Made by a program: the position numbers and the translations under genes. A stretch of DNA of 64,000 bases. It comes from Hydrogenophaga crassostreae. GTDB lineage: Bacteria; Pseudomonadota; Gammaproteobacteria; Burkholderiales; Burkholderiaceae_C. The stretch lies in contig NZ_CP017476.1 in the NCBI RefSeq assembly GCF_001761385.1, forward strand, positions 1 through 64,000. Reading direction: 5' to 3'. Below, piece after piece: positions 10,290 to 18,928 of the stretch. How positions within the stretch are numbered: position 1 is the stretch's first letter; each line of letters starts with the position of its first letter. Below the pieces are notes generated by a model. It saw nothing but the letters and a program-made list of their open reading frames with translations, was not told the DNA's origin and ran no database searches.

Positions 10290-12275
10290 ATGATCACTGA
10301 ACGCGCTTATTACTCCGCCAGCATCGAAAACTTCCTTCTGGCTGCTCCCGATACTATTTTGGGAGAACTCACTCGGCGATCTGGACATTCTATTGAGGCA
10401 AGCCAGTTGGGCGCGTGGCAACGACAAGTCGAAATTTTGAAAGTGGCGTTGCCCGACTGGATCAATAAGGGCCACGTCTTTTTTGAATTCAGTGTGCCCA
10501 GGCTGGGTCGGCGGATCGATGTGCTCGCGATCATCGATCACGTCATGTTCATCCTCGAATTCAAGGTCGGAGAAACACATTTCTCCCGATCCGCACTTGA
10601 TCAGGTTTGGGACTATGCCCTTGACCTCAAAAACTTTCACGAGACAAGCCACGAAGTTGAAATCGCCCCCATTCTGATCGCAACAGAAGCTCAACCAGAG
10701 TTCAGCACCATTGCGTCCAGCGCACACAGCGATGGCATCTTTCTGCCCATCAAGGCGAGCCCCTCTTTGCTCAAGGAGGGTATACGGGATGTGCTGTTAA
10801 TGGCAGAGGGCAAACAGATCGACACACAGCACTGGGCCAGTGGTCGCTACAAACCCACACCCACCATCATTGAAGCAGCATCCACCTTGTATGGGCAGCA
10901 CTCTGTCGAAGATCTGTCGCGCAGTGATGCAGGGGCAAAGAATCTGGCTCTCACATCGGCGGCCATCTCCGCCCTCATCGCCAGAGCCCGTTCAGAAAGA
11001 GTCAAGGCCATTTGCTTCGTGACGGGTGTACCGGGCGCGGGGAAGACGTTGGTCGGGCTCGACATTGCCACCAAGCACATGGATGCCAAGAACGAAATGC
11101 ACAGTGTGTATTTGTCGGGAAATGGTCCTCTCGTTTCAATTCTCCGAGAAGCACTGGCTCGCGACGAAGTGGCTCGAAAATCTGCCGTGGGCGAGAAGCT
11201 GCGGAAGGGAGAGGCGAGAAAGTCGATCGATGCATTTATCCAAAACGTGCATCATTTTCGCGATGAATACTTGGCCGATTCAAGTGCACCAATCGACCAC
11301 GTGGTGATCTTTGACGAGGCACAACGCGCTTGGAACCTCGATCAAACAACCCAGTTCATGGCACGAAAAAAGGGGCGCCCCAATTTCAATCAGTCTGAAC
11401 CCGACTTCCTCATTTCCTGCATGGATCGACACAGCGACTGGGCTGTGGTGATCTGTTTGGTTGGCGGTGGCCAAGAAATCAACACTGGGGAGGCCGGCAT
11501 CAGCGAGTGGCTGAGCGCCGTTCAGCGCAACTATGCGGACTGGGAAGTCCACATCTCCCCTCACCTGACCGACTCAGAGTACAACGCTGGCAAAGATATC
11601 GTTGAGTTGAAAGGGCTGAAGGAGATTCAGTTCAACGAAGACCTTCATTTGGCGGTCTCAATGCGCTCCTTCAGAGCTGAACATGTCTCCAGCTTTGTGA
11701 AGCACTTGCTGGACCGTGACACTTCGCTGGCTCAGGCTACGCTGAGGAAAATTGAAGCACGGTATCCGATCGCCGTGACACGTGATTTTTCGGTAGCCAA
11801 AAAGTGGCTCAAATCCCAAGCTCGCGGAACGGAGCGGTTCGGCATCGTGGTCTCCTCACAAGCAGAACGGTTGAAACCACACGCCATCAACGTGCGCTCA
11901 CCGATGGACCCTGTCCACTGGTTCTTGGATGGCAAAGACGACGTTCGCTCCTCGTACTACTTAGAAGATGTTGCAACCGAGTTTCACGTCCAAGGTCTTG
12001 AGTTGGATTGGGCGTGTGTGGTTTGGGACGCTGATCTGCGATCCGGCACAAAGGACTGGCGGTATCACCAGTTCAAAGGCAACAAATGGCAGAACATTCA
12101 CAAGACGGAGCGGCAGACCTATTTGAAGAACGCCTACAGAGTTCTCTTGACCCGGGCCCGCCAAGGCATGGTGATCGTGGTTCCCAACGGCGACCAAGAC
12201 GATCCAACCCGAGATGCATCGCTCTATGACCCGATCTATGAATACCTGCTGAGCGTTGGCCTCTTGCCAATTTAG
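10290..12275 (+). CDS. DUF2075 ATPase with N-terminal PD-(D/E)xK nuclease-like domain
   Basis: A 661-residue protein. Residues 66-95 contain RRIDVLAIIDHVMFILEFKVGE; D77, E90 and K92 have the spacing of a PD-(D/E)xK restriction-endonuclease-like core. The second half is a P-loop ATPase: Walker A GVPGAGKT (246-253), Walker B with DEAQ (342-345), and a late motif RVLLTRARQG like motif VI of superfamily 1 helicases, preceded by EFHVQGLELDW. This layout matches DUF2075 proteins, which are frequent in defence and mobile regions; the biological role of this one is not known. Its base composition is visibly more AT-rich than its neighbours and it lies beside a gene remnant, both signs of transfer. 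No clear ribosome-binding site precedes the ATG. Confidence 0.85.
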   Translation: MITERAYYSASIENFLLAAPDTILGELTRRSGHSIEASQLGAWQRQVEILKVALPDWINKGHVFFEFSVPRLGRRIDVLAIIDHVMFILEFKVGETHFSRSALDQVWDYALDLKNFHETSHEVEIAPILIATEAQPEFSTIASSAHSDGIFLPIKASPSLLKEGIRDVLLMAEGKQIDTQHWASGRYKPTPTIIEAASTLYGQHSVEDLSRSDAGAKNLALTSAAISALIARARSERVKAICFVTGVPGAGKTLVGLDIATKHMDAKNEMHSVYLSGNGPLVSILREALARDEVARKSAVGEKLRKGEARKSIDAFIQNVHHFRDEYLADSSAPIDHVVIFDEAQRAWNLDQTTQFMARKKGRPNFNQSEPDFLISCMDRHSDWAVVICLVGGGQEINTGEAGISEWLSAVQRNYADWEVHISPHLTDSEYNAGKDIVELKGLKEIQFNEDLHLAVSMRSFRAEHVSSFVKHLLDRDTSLAQATLRKIEARYPIAVTRDFSVAKKWLKSQARGTERFGIVVSSQAERLKPHAINVRSPMDPVHWFLDGKDDVRSSYYLEDVATEFHVQGLELDWACVVWDADLRSGTKDWRYHQFKGNKWQNIHKTERQTYLKNAYRVLLTRARQGMVIVVPNGDQDDPTRDASLYDPIYEYLLSVGLLPI

Positions 12276-12301
12276 ATGCCCCAGATCACAAGACGGTAAG
12301 G

Positions 12302-12712
12302 TCAATCGGCGCAAGAACTGTTTGAACGGTGCCGATCCAAACGTTGATCCTTTCTAAAAGAGTCCTTCGGCCTGTCGCAATCCTCGGGGTCCACCTTATA
12401 GGCGGTCCAGTCACCGTAATACTTGCCCTCGAAAACAAGTAAATCACCGTCAAGCGTCAAGAACTGCTCCGTTTGATGTGTGCCGAAGTAGCGCTTCGAA
12501 TCCTCGCCACGTTCAAACGCGATCCGCAGTGTGCAGGCATAGGTGGTGTGAAACCATTTCAGCGGGCCAATCATCGGCCCGTCGAATCCCCAGTCTTCCA
12601 TTTCTTCTCTGGGCTCATTGCGGCCGTGGAACAAGCCAAGGTATAGCCCGGGAAGGGATGGCTTCTTGCCATAGATTGGCAGTGGCGCGAGTTGCTCTTT
12701 TTCGTTCGACAT
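12302..12712 (-). CDS. hypothetical protein in accessory patch
   Basis: A 136-residue soluble protein of unknown function, beginning MSNEKEQLAPLPIYGKK and containing LPGLYLGLFHGRNEP and MEDWGFDGPMIGPL, then an aromatic-rich stretch. I have an impression of similar short proteins in integrative elements of Proteobacteria, but cannot prove it. The start at 12712 is preferred because TTGGAG lies upstream; the open frame extends 57 codons further without another good site. It converges with the DUF2075 gene (26-base gap) and shares its lower GC content, so the two may have arrived together. Confidence 0.6.
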   Translation of the reverse strand: MSNEKEQLAPLPIYGKKPSLPGLYLGLFHGRNEPREEMEDWGFDGPMIGPLKWFHTTYACTLRIAFERGEDSKRYFGTHQTEQFLTLDGDLLVFEGKYYGDWTAYKVDPEDCDRPKDSFRKDQRLDRHRSNSSCAD

Positions 12713-12836
12713 GGTGACTCCAAAAACAAGAGGAGCCCCAAGGCTAGGGACAAAACCGAAGCTTGAGACCCAGGGCTTTGCCTGGGTGACGCAGGGTGAA
12801 AAACCATGCAAACATGGAATGGCGGAACGCCCTGAA

Positions 12837-13133
12837 CTAGGCCGTTTCGCGTTGCTCAAAGCCCTCAAACGATCCGCCAACATCGGTCACGTTGACGCCA
12901 TCAACCATTGCCAACTGCGGCCCGCGCTGCGCCCACTCGATCAGCGACAGCACCGCACCCTCTGGCCCGCAGGCCACGGCCTCCACACTCCCATCCAACC
13001 GGTTGCGCACCCAGCCGTTCACGCCCAGCCGCTTCGCCTCCTGCGCCATGCTCCAACGGTAGCCCACGCCTTGCACGCGGCCTGTGATGCGCAGGTGGCG
13101 GGTGATGGTGGTTTGGTTGGTTTCGCTGTTCAC
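12837..13133 (-). CDS. acyP: acylphosphatase
   Basis: A 98-residue enzyme that hydrolyses acyl phosphates such as acetyl phosphate. The signature RITGRVQGVGYRWSM contains the active-site Arg, and GWVRNRLDGSVEAVACG contains the catalytic Asn. Length matches the family. The start is GTG at 13133 and overlaps the stop of the upstream small gene as GTGA, which implies translational coupling. Annotation is firm; substrate in the cell is not known for the family in general. Confidence 0.93.
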   Translation of the reverse strand: MNSETNQTTITRHLRITGRVQGVGYRWSMAQEAKRLGVNGWVRNRLDGSVEAVACGPEGAVLSLIEWAQRGPQLAMVDGVNVTDVGGSFEGFEQRETA

Positions 13134-13339
13134 AACGTTTGCGCTTCGATGCCGGCTTCTTGCAGCTTGGCCGCGATGTCTTGCGCCGAGATCATGCTGG
13201 TGTGGCTGACCCAGGCTTCTTGCTTGGGCAGGTCGACGCCGGCCTGGTTGACGCAGGGCAGGTCTTGCAGTTCAAACATGACGGCGCTGGCGTCGTCTGG
13301 GGTTTGCATGCTGGGGATGTGGAATCGGGTTTCGGGCAT
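13130..13339 (-). CDS. small protein, heavy-metal-associated-like fold, function unknown
   Basis: A 69-residue protein starting MPETRFHIPSMQTPDDASAVMF and ending IAAKLQEAGIEAQTL. The pattern of a short strand, PSM in place of GMxCxxC, a helix and a terminal helix resembles HMA-type copper-chaperone folds, but the metal-binding CxxC is absent (a single Cys occurs in LPCVNQAG). So metal carriage cannot be claimed. The start at 13339 fits the conserved beginning; the frame remains open to 13408. Its stop overlaps the acylphosphatase start, and dgoA lies 65 bases upstream on the same strand. Confidence 0.65.
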   Translation of the reverse strand: MPETRFHIPSMQTPDDASAVMFELQDLPCVNQAGVDLPKQEAWVSHTSMISAQDIAAKLQEAGIEAQTL

Positions 13340-13404
13340 GGGGATTTTCGGTTTCAAAAGAACAAATGCGGCGCGGGGTTGGGCGGCCCGCGCGCGGGTA
13401 AAAA

Positions 13405-14004
13405 TCATTCAGCGTTGGGAGCGATCGAACGCATGAGCTCGATGGCCGTTTGCCGGATCTGCTCGATGTTTTTGCCCGGCTTGTAGAGCGCGCCGCCCAC
13501 GCCGGCGCCGGCAGCGCCTGCGGCGGCAAAGGCCGCGGTGTTGCGGGCGTCGATGCCGCCCACGGCGTAGATGCGGGTGTTGGCGGGCATCACGCTGAGC
13601 CAGGCTTTGAGGGTGGCCACGCCGAGCACATCGGCGGGGAACAGCTTGAGCGCGTGGGCGCCGGCTTGCAGGGCGCGGAAGGCTTCGGTGGCGGTGGCCA
13701 CGCCGGGAATGGAGGTGAGCCCGAGTGCACGGGTGCGCTCGATCACGGCCACATCCATGTTGGGCGAGAGCACGAGCTGGGCGCCGGTTTCTGCAACGGC
13801 TTCGACCTGCGCCACGGTGAGCACGGTGCCCGCGCCGATCACGGCCCGGCCAGCGAATTGCTGTTGCAGCAGCCGAATGCTCTCCAGCGGCTTGGGAGAG
13901 TTCAATGGCACTTCGATGGTTTTGAAGCCGCTTTGCACCAGGCATTCGGCCACTTCAATGACGGTGTCGGGCGTGACGCCTCTGAGGATGGCAACGAGGT
14001 CCAT
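13405..14004 (-). CDS. dgoA: 2-dehydro-3-deoxy-6-phosphogalactonate aldolase
   Basis: A 199-residue KDPG/KDPGal-type class I aldolase that splits 2-dehydro-3-deoxy-6-phosphogalactonate into pyruvate and glyceraldehyde 3-phosphate. The Schiff-base lysine lies in ALKLFPAD, and the substrate-binding motifs IGAGTVL and YAVGGID are present. It is directly downstream of dgoK (34-base gap), which supplies its substrate and supports the KDPGal rather than the KDPG assignment. No galactonate dehydratase, transporter or dgoR-type regulator is in the window, so the pathway is incomplete locally. Confidence 0.9.
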   Translation of the reverse strand: MDLVAILRGVTPDTVIEVAECLVQSGFKTIEVPLNSPKPLESIRLLQQQFAGRAVIGAGTVLTVAQVEAVAETGAQLVLSPNMDVAVIERTRALGLTSIPGVATATEAFRALQAGAHALKLFPADVLGVATLKAWLSVMPANTRIYAVGGIDARNTAAFAAAGAAGAGVGGALYKPGKNIEQIRQTAIELMRSIAPNAE

Positions 14005-14038
14005 GGTGGTGGGTCTTTCGAAAATTGGGTGGCGCTGA

Positions 14039-15070
14039 TCAGTTGGCGGCAGTGGCTGGGTTCAAGAGGCCGGCGGCCTGCGCGATGGCGAGCAGACCGG
14101 TGAACACGGCGTCTCCCGGCATTTCCACCACCGCTTGGCCAAACTGGGCAAAGGCGATGGCATAGCGCTGGGTGAGCTGGGCTGAGCCGAGCAGGGGAAT
14201 GGGGATGGTGGGGTCTGGCGGCGCAAATTGCTGGAGGCCGGCTTTGATTTCGGCGCCGATCAGCAGACCCGACAGATAGTCGGGAAGCTCGTGGGCTTGA
14301 AAGCGGCCCATGAGCCCGGCGGTGCGCACGCGGAACAACAGGTTTTCCAGCGCACCCGCGCGGGCTTCGGCCACGCCTTGCTGGAACACCTCGGGCGACC
14401 ATTGGGCTGGCGCCATCACGCGGGCGAGGCTGCTTTGACGGCTCAGCAGCTCGAAGAGCTCGCCGGTCATGTAGGTCTGAAAGGACGCAATGTGGCCGCT
14501 CTCGCTGCGGCTCATCCATTTGGAATGGGTACCCGGCAAGACAAACAAGCGGGCGGCATCATCAGCGGCGGCCATGGCGCCAAAGAGCTGCGTTTCTTCG
14601 CCGCGCAAAACATCCCAACCGGTTTCTTGAGAGCCGGTGTTGAGGCCGGGCACGATGTGGAGCTGTTGAACCTGTTCGGTAGCAAAACCTTCAACGGTCG
14701 GCAGCTCGGCCATGCCCAGTTGCCGGGCCAGATCGCCGGCGCTGGCGGGGCAAGCCACGTAGGGCACTTCGACGATGCCCTGGCGCGAGCCGATCATGCC
14801 GCAGGCGAGCAGCGGCACGGCGTATTGGTTGATCCAGTCGGCACACAGGGGCAACAATGCTGCAGCGAAGCGGCCCTCCTGCACCGTGAACACACCGGCC
14901 GCACTCGCGCGCCTGTCGATCAGTCCGCCTTGCGCATCGAGCAGGGCAACGCGCACATTGCTGCTGCCCCAATCGATGGCGATGAGCGCAGGCTGGCGTT
15001 GCGCAGCAGCGCTGGGAGAATGTGCGCCGTCTTGGTGGGCGCCATCGGCGTTTGGCTGGCTTGGGATCAT
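14039..15070 (-). CDS. dgoK: 2-dehydro-3-deoxygalactonokinase
   Basis: A 343-residue sugar kinase of the galactonate pathway. The N-terminal phosphate motif ALIAIDWGSSNVRVAL is the DgoK type of ASKHA fold; later motifs include GMIGSRQGIVEVPYV and VLPGTHSKWM, where GTHSKW is diagnostic. It phosphorylates 2-dehydro-3-deoxygalactonate for the aldolase encoded next. The start at 15070 is preferred: CGGAGCGACAC precedes the ATG, and the in-frame extension of 17 codons has no site. It is the first gene of a minus-strand group dgoK-dgoA-small protein-acyP. Confidence 0.92.
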   Translation of the reverse strand: MIPSQPNADGAHQDGAHSPSAAAQRQPALIAIDWGSSNVRVALLDAQGGLIDRRASAAGVFTVQEGRFAAALLPLCADWINQYAVPLLACGMIGSRQGIVEVPYVACPASAGDLARQLGMAELPTVEGFATEQVQQLHIVPGLNTGSQETGWDVLRGEETQLFGAMAAADDAARLFVLPGTHSKWMSRSESGHIASFQTYMTGELFELLSRQSSLARVMAPAQWSPEVFQQGVAEARAGALENLLFRVRTAGLMGRFQAHELPDYLSGLLIGAEIKAGLQQFAPPDPTIPIPLLGSAQLTQRYAIAFAQFGQAVVEMPGDAVFTGLLAIAQAAGLLNPATAAN

Positions 15071-15192
15071 GTGTCGCTCCGTTGACCTAGCGTACACGAG
15101 GTCCCGGAAGGCTGGGGACAACGGGGGGCAAGCAGGCGCCAGCGCACGAAGCCGACTTCACCCCGTCTCCAGCAACCTCCAGCCCAGCAACG

Positions 15193-16173
15193 CTAGGCGA
15201 CGGACGAGAGCACCCCAGCCCGAATGGCCGCCTGGCGTACGGCGCGAATGTCTTCGGGTCCGGTGCGGCAGCAGCCACCAACCAGGCGGGCGCCACGCTG
15301 GCTCCAGCGCATGGCCTGCTGGGCAAAATCTTGGGCATTGCTCACGCCATGCCACTCTTTGCTGGTGGCGTCGTAATGTTCGCCGGAGTTGGGATACACC
15401 ACGATGGGTTTGGCGGTGTGCTGGCGGGCTTGCTCCACGAGGGAAGGGATCCACTCGGGCGCGGTGCAGTTGATGCCGATGGCGGCGATTTGCGGCACGG
15501 CGTCGAGCGCGGCCACGCAGTCGGCCAGCCGCTCGCCCTGGCTGTTGTGTTCGCCGTCTTTGCAAGAGAAGCTGATCCAGGCCGAGATGCTGCCGAAGTC
15601 GGGCAGCAGTTCGGCGATGGCCATGGCTTCATCCAGACAGGGAATGGTTTCGCAGGCCAGCAAGTCGGCTCCAGCCTCGGCCAGAACCGCCATGCGGGGG
15701 CGGTGGAAATCCATCAAGGCCTGCCGGGCTACGCCGTAGTGACCACGGTATTCCGAGCCATCGGCCAGCATGGCGCCATAGGGCCCCACAGAAGCGGCCA
15801 CCAGCGGCTTCTGCCGCCCGATCCGGTTTGCCGGGTTCGCCCAGAACTGATCGCGGGCTTCGATGGCGAGTTCGATCGAGCGGCGCATCAGCATGGCCGC
15901 GTCGGCCCGGCTGTAGCCCCTTTTCTCGAACGCTTCAAAGGTGGCCTGGTAGCTGGCAGTGGTGGCGACATCGGCACCGGCCATGAAGTAATCGAAGTGC
16001 ACGGCGCTGATCAGGTCGGGTTGCTCGATCAGCAGCTTGGCCGACCACAGGGCGTCTTTGAGGTTGGCACCTCGGCGCTCCAGCTCGGTGGCGAGTGCGC
16101 CGTCGAGCACGAAGAAGTTTTGCTGCGCCAGCATGGCCTGAATGGGGTCGGTATACGAAGTGTCGGGTGTCAT
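15193..16173 (-). CDS. mmuM: homocysteine S-methyltransferase
   Basis: A 326-residue zinc enzyme that methylates homocysteine from S-methylmethionine or S-adenosylmethionine to give methionine. The zinc site is formed by Cys in GINCTAPEW and the pair in LVGGCCRTGPEDI; the N-terminal LDGALATELERRG is the family signature. The open frame reaches a TTG seven codons earlier, but ATG at 16173 with GGAAG upstream is favoured. It follows the trans-sulfuration gene by 27 bases, in an operon with a polar amino-acid ABC transporter, so S-methylmethionine or another sulfur amino acid is a reasonable substrate of the importer. Confidence 0.93.
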   Translation of the reverse strand: MTPDTSYTDPIQAMLAQQNFFVLDGALATELERRGANLKDALWSAKLLIEQPDLISAVHFDYFMAGADVATTASYQATFEAFEKRGYSRADAAMLMRRSIELAIEARDQFWANPANRIGRQKPLVAASVGPYGAMLADGSEYRGHYGVARQALMDFHRPRMAVLAEAGADLLACETIPCLDEAMAIAELLPDFGSISAWISFSCKDGEHNSQGERLADCVAALDAVPQIAAIGINCTAPEWIPSLVEQARQHTAKPIVVYPNSGEHYDATSKEWHGVSNAQDFAQQAMRWSQRGARLVGGCCRTGPEDIRAVRQAAIRAGVLSSVA

Positions 16174-16200
16174 CGGTGGCTTCCGGTGGGGCAATGGGAG

Positions 16201-17436
16201 TCAGGCGCTCAGCGCCTGTTCGAGATCGTGGATCAGGTCTTGTGGGTCTTCCAGGCCAATGGACAGGCGGAACACGCCGTCGCCCGCGTAACGCCGGTAG
16301 TCGGCGAGCTGTTCCGGCGACAGCTCGAAGCTGCTGTTCAGCAGGTCCTGCGTTTTCAGAAAGACCGCCAGGCTGCGCTGGTGGCCGATGGAAAAGGCGT
16401 AGTCGAAGGTGCTGGACGCCTGCGCCAGGCGCATCGCCACTGCGTCGGGGTTGCGCACCTGAAAGGTGATCAGGGCGCCAGCGAGGCGCATCTGGGCGCA
16501 GGCCAGCGCATGTTGGGGGTGGCTCTCCAGACCGGGGTAGATCACGCCGCTCACGGCGGGATGCGCCTGCAGGTAGGTGGCCACGGTGTGGGCAGAGGCC
16601 GACATTGCCCGCATGCGCACCACCAGCGTGTCCAGGCCGCGCATGATGAGCCAGGCGTTCTGCGCCGACAAGGTGGCGCCCAGGTACACACCGGCCCGCG
16701 AGCGGATGCGCTCGACCAGCGCCTTGGGCCCGGCCACGCAGCCGCCCATGGCATCACCATGGCCGTTCATGAACTTGGTCAGCGAATGGATCACCAGATC
16801 GGCTCCCAGATCGATGGGGCAGGTGGCCACGGGGGTTGCGAAAGTGGAGTCCACCGCAAGCAAGATGCCGCGCGCCCGGGTGATTGCGCCCAAGGCCGTC
16901 AGATCGGTCAGCCGCAGCAGCGGGTTGCAAGGCGACTCTGCGTGGATGAGGCGGGTATTGGGCCGGATGGCGGCGACCACGTCGTCCATCCGAGACAGGT
17001 TGACGGTGGACACTTCAACGCCGAAGTCGGGCAGCATTTTGCGTGCGAGTTCGTGAATGCCCGCGTAACAGACATCGCTGAGAATCAGGTGATCACCGGC
17101 TTTGAGCAGGCTGAAAAACACGGCGGCGGCGGCGGCAGTGCCCGATGCGGTGGCGAGCGCGTCGTCGGTGTGCTCCAGGGCAGCAATGCGCAACTCCAGC
17201 TGGCGCACGGTGGGGTTGGTCCAGCCCGCATAGAGAAAGGGCAGGCTGGTCAGGTCTGCCACGCCATCGGCAGAAAACCCGCCCTCGCCGGGAGTGAACG
17301 CGTTGTTCACCGACATGGCGATGTTGGGCGCAATGGCGCGCGTCAGCGGATCGTGGGCGAGGCCGGCGTTCAGCGTGAGTGTTGCCTCGCCAAGCGGGCG
17401 GCTCACGCTGCGGGAAAGAAGGCTATCGGCGGGCAT
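16201..17436 (-). CDS. trans-sulfuration family PLP-dependent enzyme
   Basis: A 411-residue fold-type I PLP enzyme of the cystathionine gamma-synthase / methionine gamma-lyase family (Cys/Met metabolism). Motifs are YAGWTNPTVRQLE, the PLP-stacking region ATASGTAAAAAVF, the Asp of LLAVDSTFATP and the PLP-lysine in SLTKFMNGHGD. The usual lysine context is SATKYxxGHxD; here it reads SLTKFMNGHGD, marking a divergent subgroup. Whether it synthesises cystathionine, sulfhydrylates homoserine or eliminates methanethiol cannot be read from sequence. It lies between the ABC permease genes (90-base gap) and mmuM. Confidence 0.88.
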   Translation of the reverse strand: MPADSLLSRSVSRPLGEATLTLNAGLAHDPLTRAIAPNIAMSVNNAFTPGEGGFSADGVADLTSLPFLYAGWTNPTVRQLELRIAALEHTDDALATASGTAAAAAVFFSLLKAGDHLILSDVCYAGIHELARKMLPDFGVEVSTVNLSRMDDVVAAIRPNTRLIHAESPCNPLLRLTDLTALGAITRARGILLAVDSTFATPVATCPIDLGADLVIHSLTKFMNGHGDAMGGCVAGPKALVERIRSRAGVYLGATLSAQNAWLIMRGLDTLVVRMRAMSASAHTVATYLQAHPAVSGVIYPGLESHPQHALACAQMRLAGALITFQVRNPDAVAMRLAQASSTFDYAFSIGHQRSLAVFLKTQDLLNSSFELSPEQLADYRRYAGDGVFRLSIGLEDPQDLIHDLEQALSA

Positions 17437-17526
17437 CGTTGGTTCTCGTTCCAGAATCTGTAAAGGGGTTTGGGTCGTTTCGACGAGCGATGACGGCCGG
17501 GCACCGGGCGACTACCGGTGGTCTGC

Positions 17527-18222
17527 TCAACGGCTGAAGTGGTGGGCGTTGCGGCGCTCGATCCAGCGGATCACCCAGGAGATGCTGAGCGTGATCAAGG
17601 CATAAATGACCCCGGCAAGAATCAGTGCGTCGGTGGTGTAGGAGGTGGCCGAGAGACGGCGCACCACGCCGGTCAAATCGAGCACGGTGATGGTGCTCAC
17701 CAACGCGGTGGATTTGAGCTGGGCAATGATCTCGTTGCCCAGAGCGGGGGTGGCGATGGTGAGCGCACGGGGAATGAGGATGTAGCGGTACAGCTGCCAC
17801 TTGTTCAGGCCATAGGCCAGCGCAGCTTCTTTCTCGCCGTTGGGCACAGCCATGATGCCGGCGCGAATGTCTTCGGCCATGTAGGCGGTCAGGTTCAGCG
17901 AGAGCACGACCAGCCCGCAGTAAAACGAGTCGTTGAGCACCAGCCAGGCAGGCGATGCCCTGACCGCCTCGAACTGGCTCAGGCCGTAGTAAAAAATGAA
18001 AATCTGAACCAGCAGCGGCGTACCCCGGAACACGGCCGAATAGACATCGGCGCACCAGCGAATACCCGCATGGGTCGACAAGCGTGCGATGGCCAACGGC
18101 ACCGACAAGGCAAAGCCCACCAGACAGGAGCCCACGAGCAACTTGACCGTGATGAGCAAGCCTTCAAGGATCGCCGGGCCGCTTTCAACCAGCAGCGCAA
18201 GGTAGTCGTTGAACAGGCTCAT
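17527..18222 (-). CDS. polar amino-acid ABC transporter permease
   Basis: A 231-residue inner-membrane protein of the HisM/GlnP type with about five membrane segments. The cytoplasmic coupling loop that docks on the ATPase is clear: GIMAVPNGEKEAALAYGLNKWQLYRYILIPRA. The stretch VFRGTPLLVQIFIFYYGLSQ is the typical first-half signature. Its ATG overlaps the stop codon of the preceding permease as ATGA, so the two subunits are made together and probably form a heterodimer. Substrate is likely an amino acid; the downstream mmuM and PLP genes hint at a sulfur amino acid. Confidence 0.92.
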   Translation of the reverse strand: MSLFNDYLALLVESGPAILEGLLITVKLLVGSCLVGFALSVPLAIARLSTHAGIRWCADVYSAVFRGTPLLVQIFIFYYGLSQFEAVRASPAWLVLNDSFYCGLVVLSLNLTAYMAEDIRAGIMAVPNGEKEAALAYGLNKWQLYRYILIPRALTIATPALGNEIIAQLKSTALVSTITVLDLTGVVRRLSATSYTTDALILAGVIYALITLSISWVIRWIERRNAHHFSR

Positions 18223-18899
18223 GCGCCGGCCACCCTGTAGCCACGGCTGGCGCGTTTTTCAAGCCACGCAAACACCGGGTTGGAGACACTCAGAAACAGA
18301 AAGTAGATCACGGCCACCGCCATGAAAAAGACAAAGGGCTGCTTGCTGAATTGCGCGGCCATGTCGGCCTTCTTCAACAGGTCTTCCAGCCCCACCACGG
18401 ACACCAGCGAGGTGTCTTTCAGCAGCGACTGCCAGAGGTTGCTCAAGCTCGGCAACGCGATCCGCCAGGCCTGCGGCAATTGAATGGAGAAAAACACCTG
18501 GCTGCGCGACAGGCCGTAGGCCTTGGCCGCCTCGATCTGCCCGGCTGGCACGGCGACAAAGCCACCCCGAAACACTTCGGACGCATAGGCCGAAAAAACG
18601 ATGGACAAGGCAAACACGCCGCCGACGAAAGGGCTGATTTCAAAGGCCCCGTCGAGGTGCTCATTGATCAGGTTGGAGAGCCCGAAATAGCAAATGAGAA
18701 TGATCAGAAACTCCGGGATACCGCGCAGCAGGCTGGTGAGAAAATTCACCGGCACGCGCAGGAGTGGCAGGCTGGACAGCTTGCACGCGGTGAACAGCAG
18801 GCCCAGCACCAGGCCGAAGAACAGCGCGGTGAAAGCCAGCTGCAGCGTGATCGACGCCCCTTGCAGCAGTTGCCCCAGATAACTGATCAACACATCCAT
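18219..18899 (-). CDS. polar amino-acid ABC transporter permease
   Basis: A 226-residue permease of the HisQ type, partner of the next gene. It shows LLRGIPEFLIILICYFGLSNL and the coupling loop GFVAVPAGQIEAAKAYGLSRSQVFFSIQLPQAW. Multiple hydrophobic segments give about five membrane spans. It lies 29 bases downstream of the periplasmic binding protein gene and overlaps the following permease by 4 bases. Confidence 0.92.
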   Translation of the reverse strand: MDVLISYLGQLLQGASITLQLAFTALFFGLVLGLLFTACKLSSLPLLRVPVNFLTSLLRGIPEFLIILICYFGLSNLINEHLDGAFEISPFVGGVFALSIVFSAYASEVFRGGFVAVPAGQIEAAKAYGLSRSQVFFSIQLPQAWRIALPSLSNLWQSLLKDTSLVSVVGLEDLLKKADMAAQFSKQPFVFFMAVAVIYFLFLSVSNPVFAWLEKRASRGYRVAGA

Positions 18900-18928
18900 G
18901 CGCGCTCCTGCAAAGGGTAAGGCGGCCC

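Noticed and set aside
12768..12788. small hairpin acccagg/cctgggt near the acyP end
   Set aside because: Short stem without T-run on either strand; not convincing as a terminator.
15331..17463. 710-codon open frame on the plus strand
   Set aside because: Antisense to mmuM and the trans-sulfuration gene; protein composition is biased and no family is recognisable.
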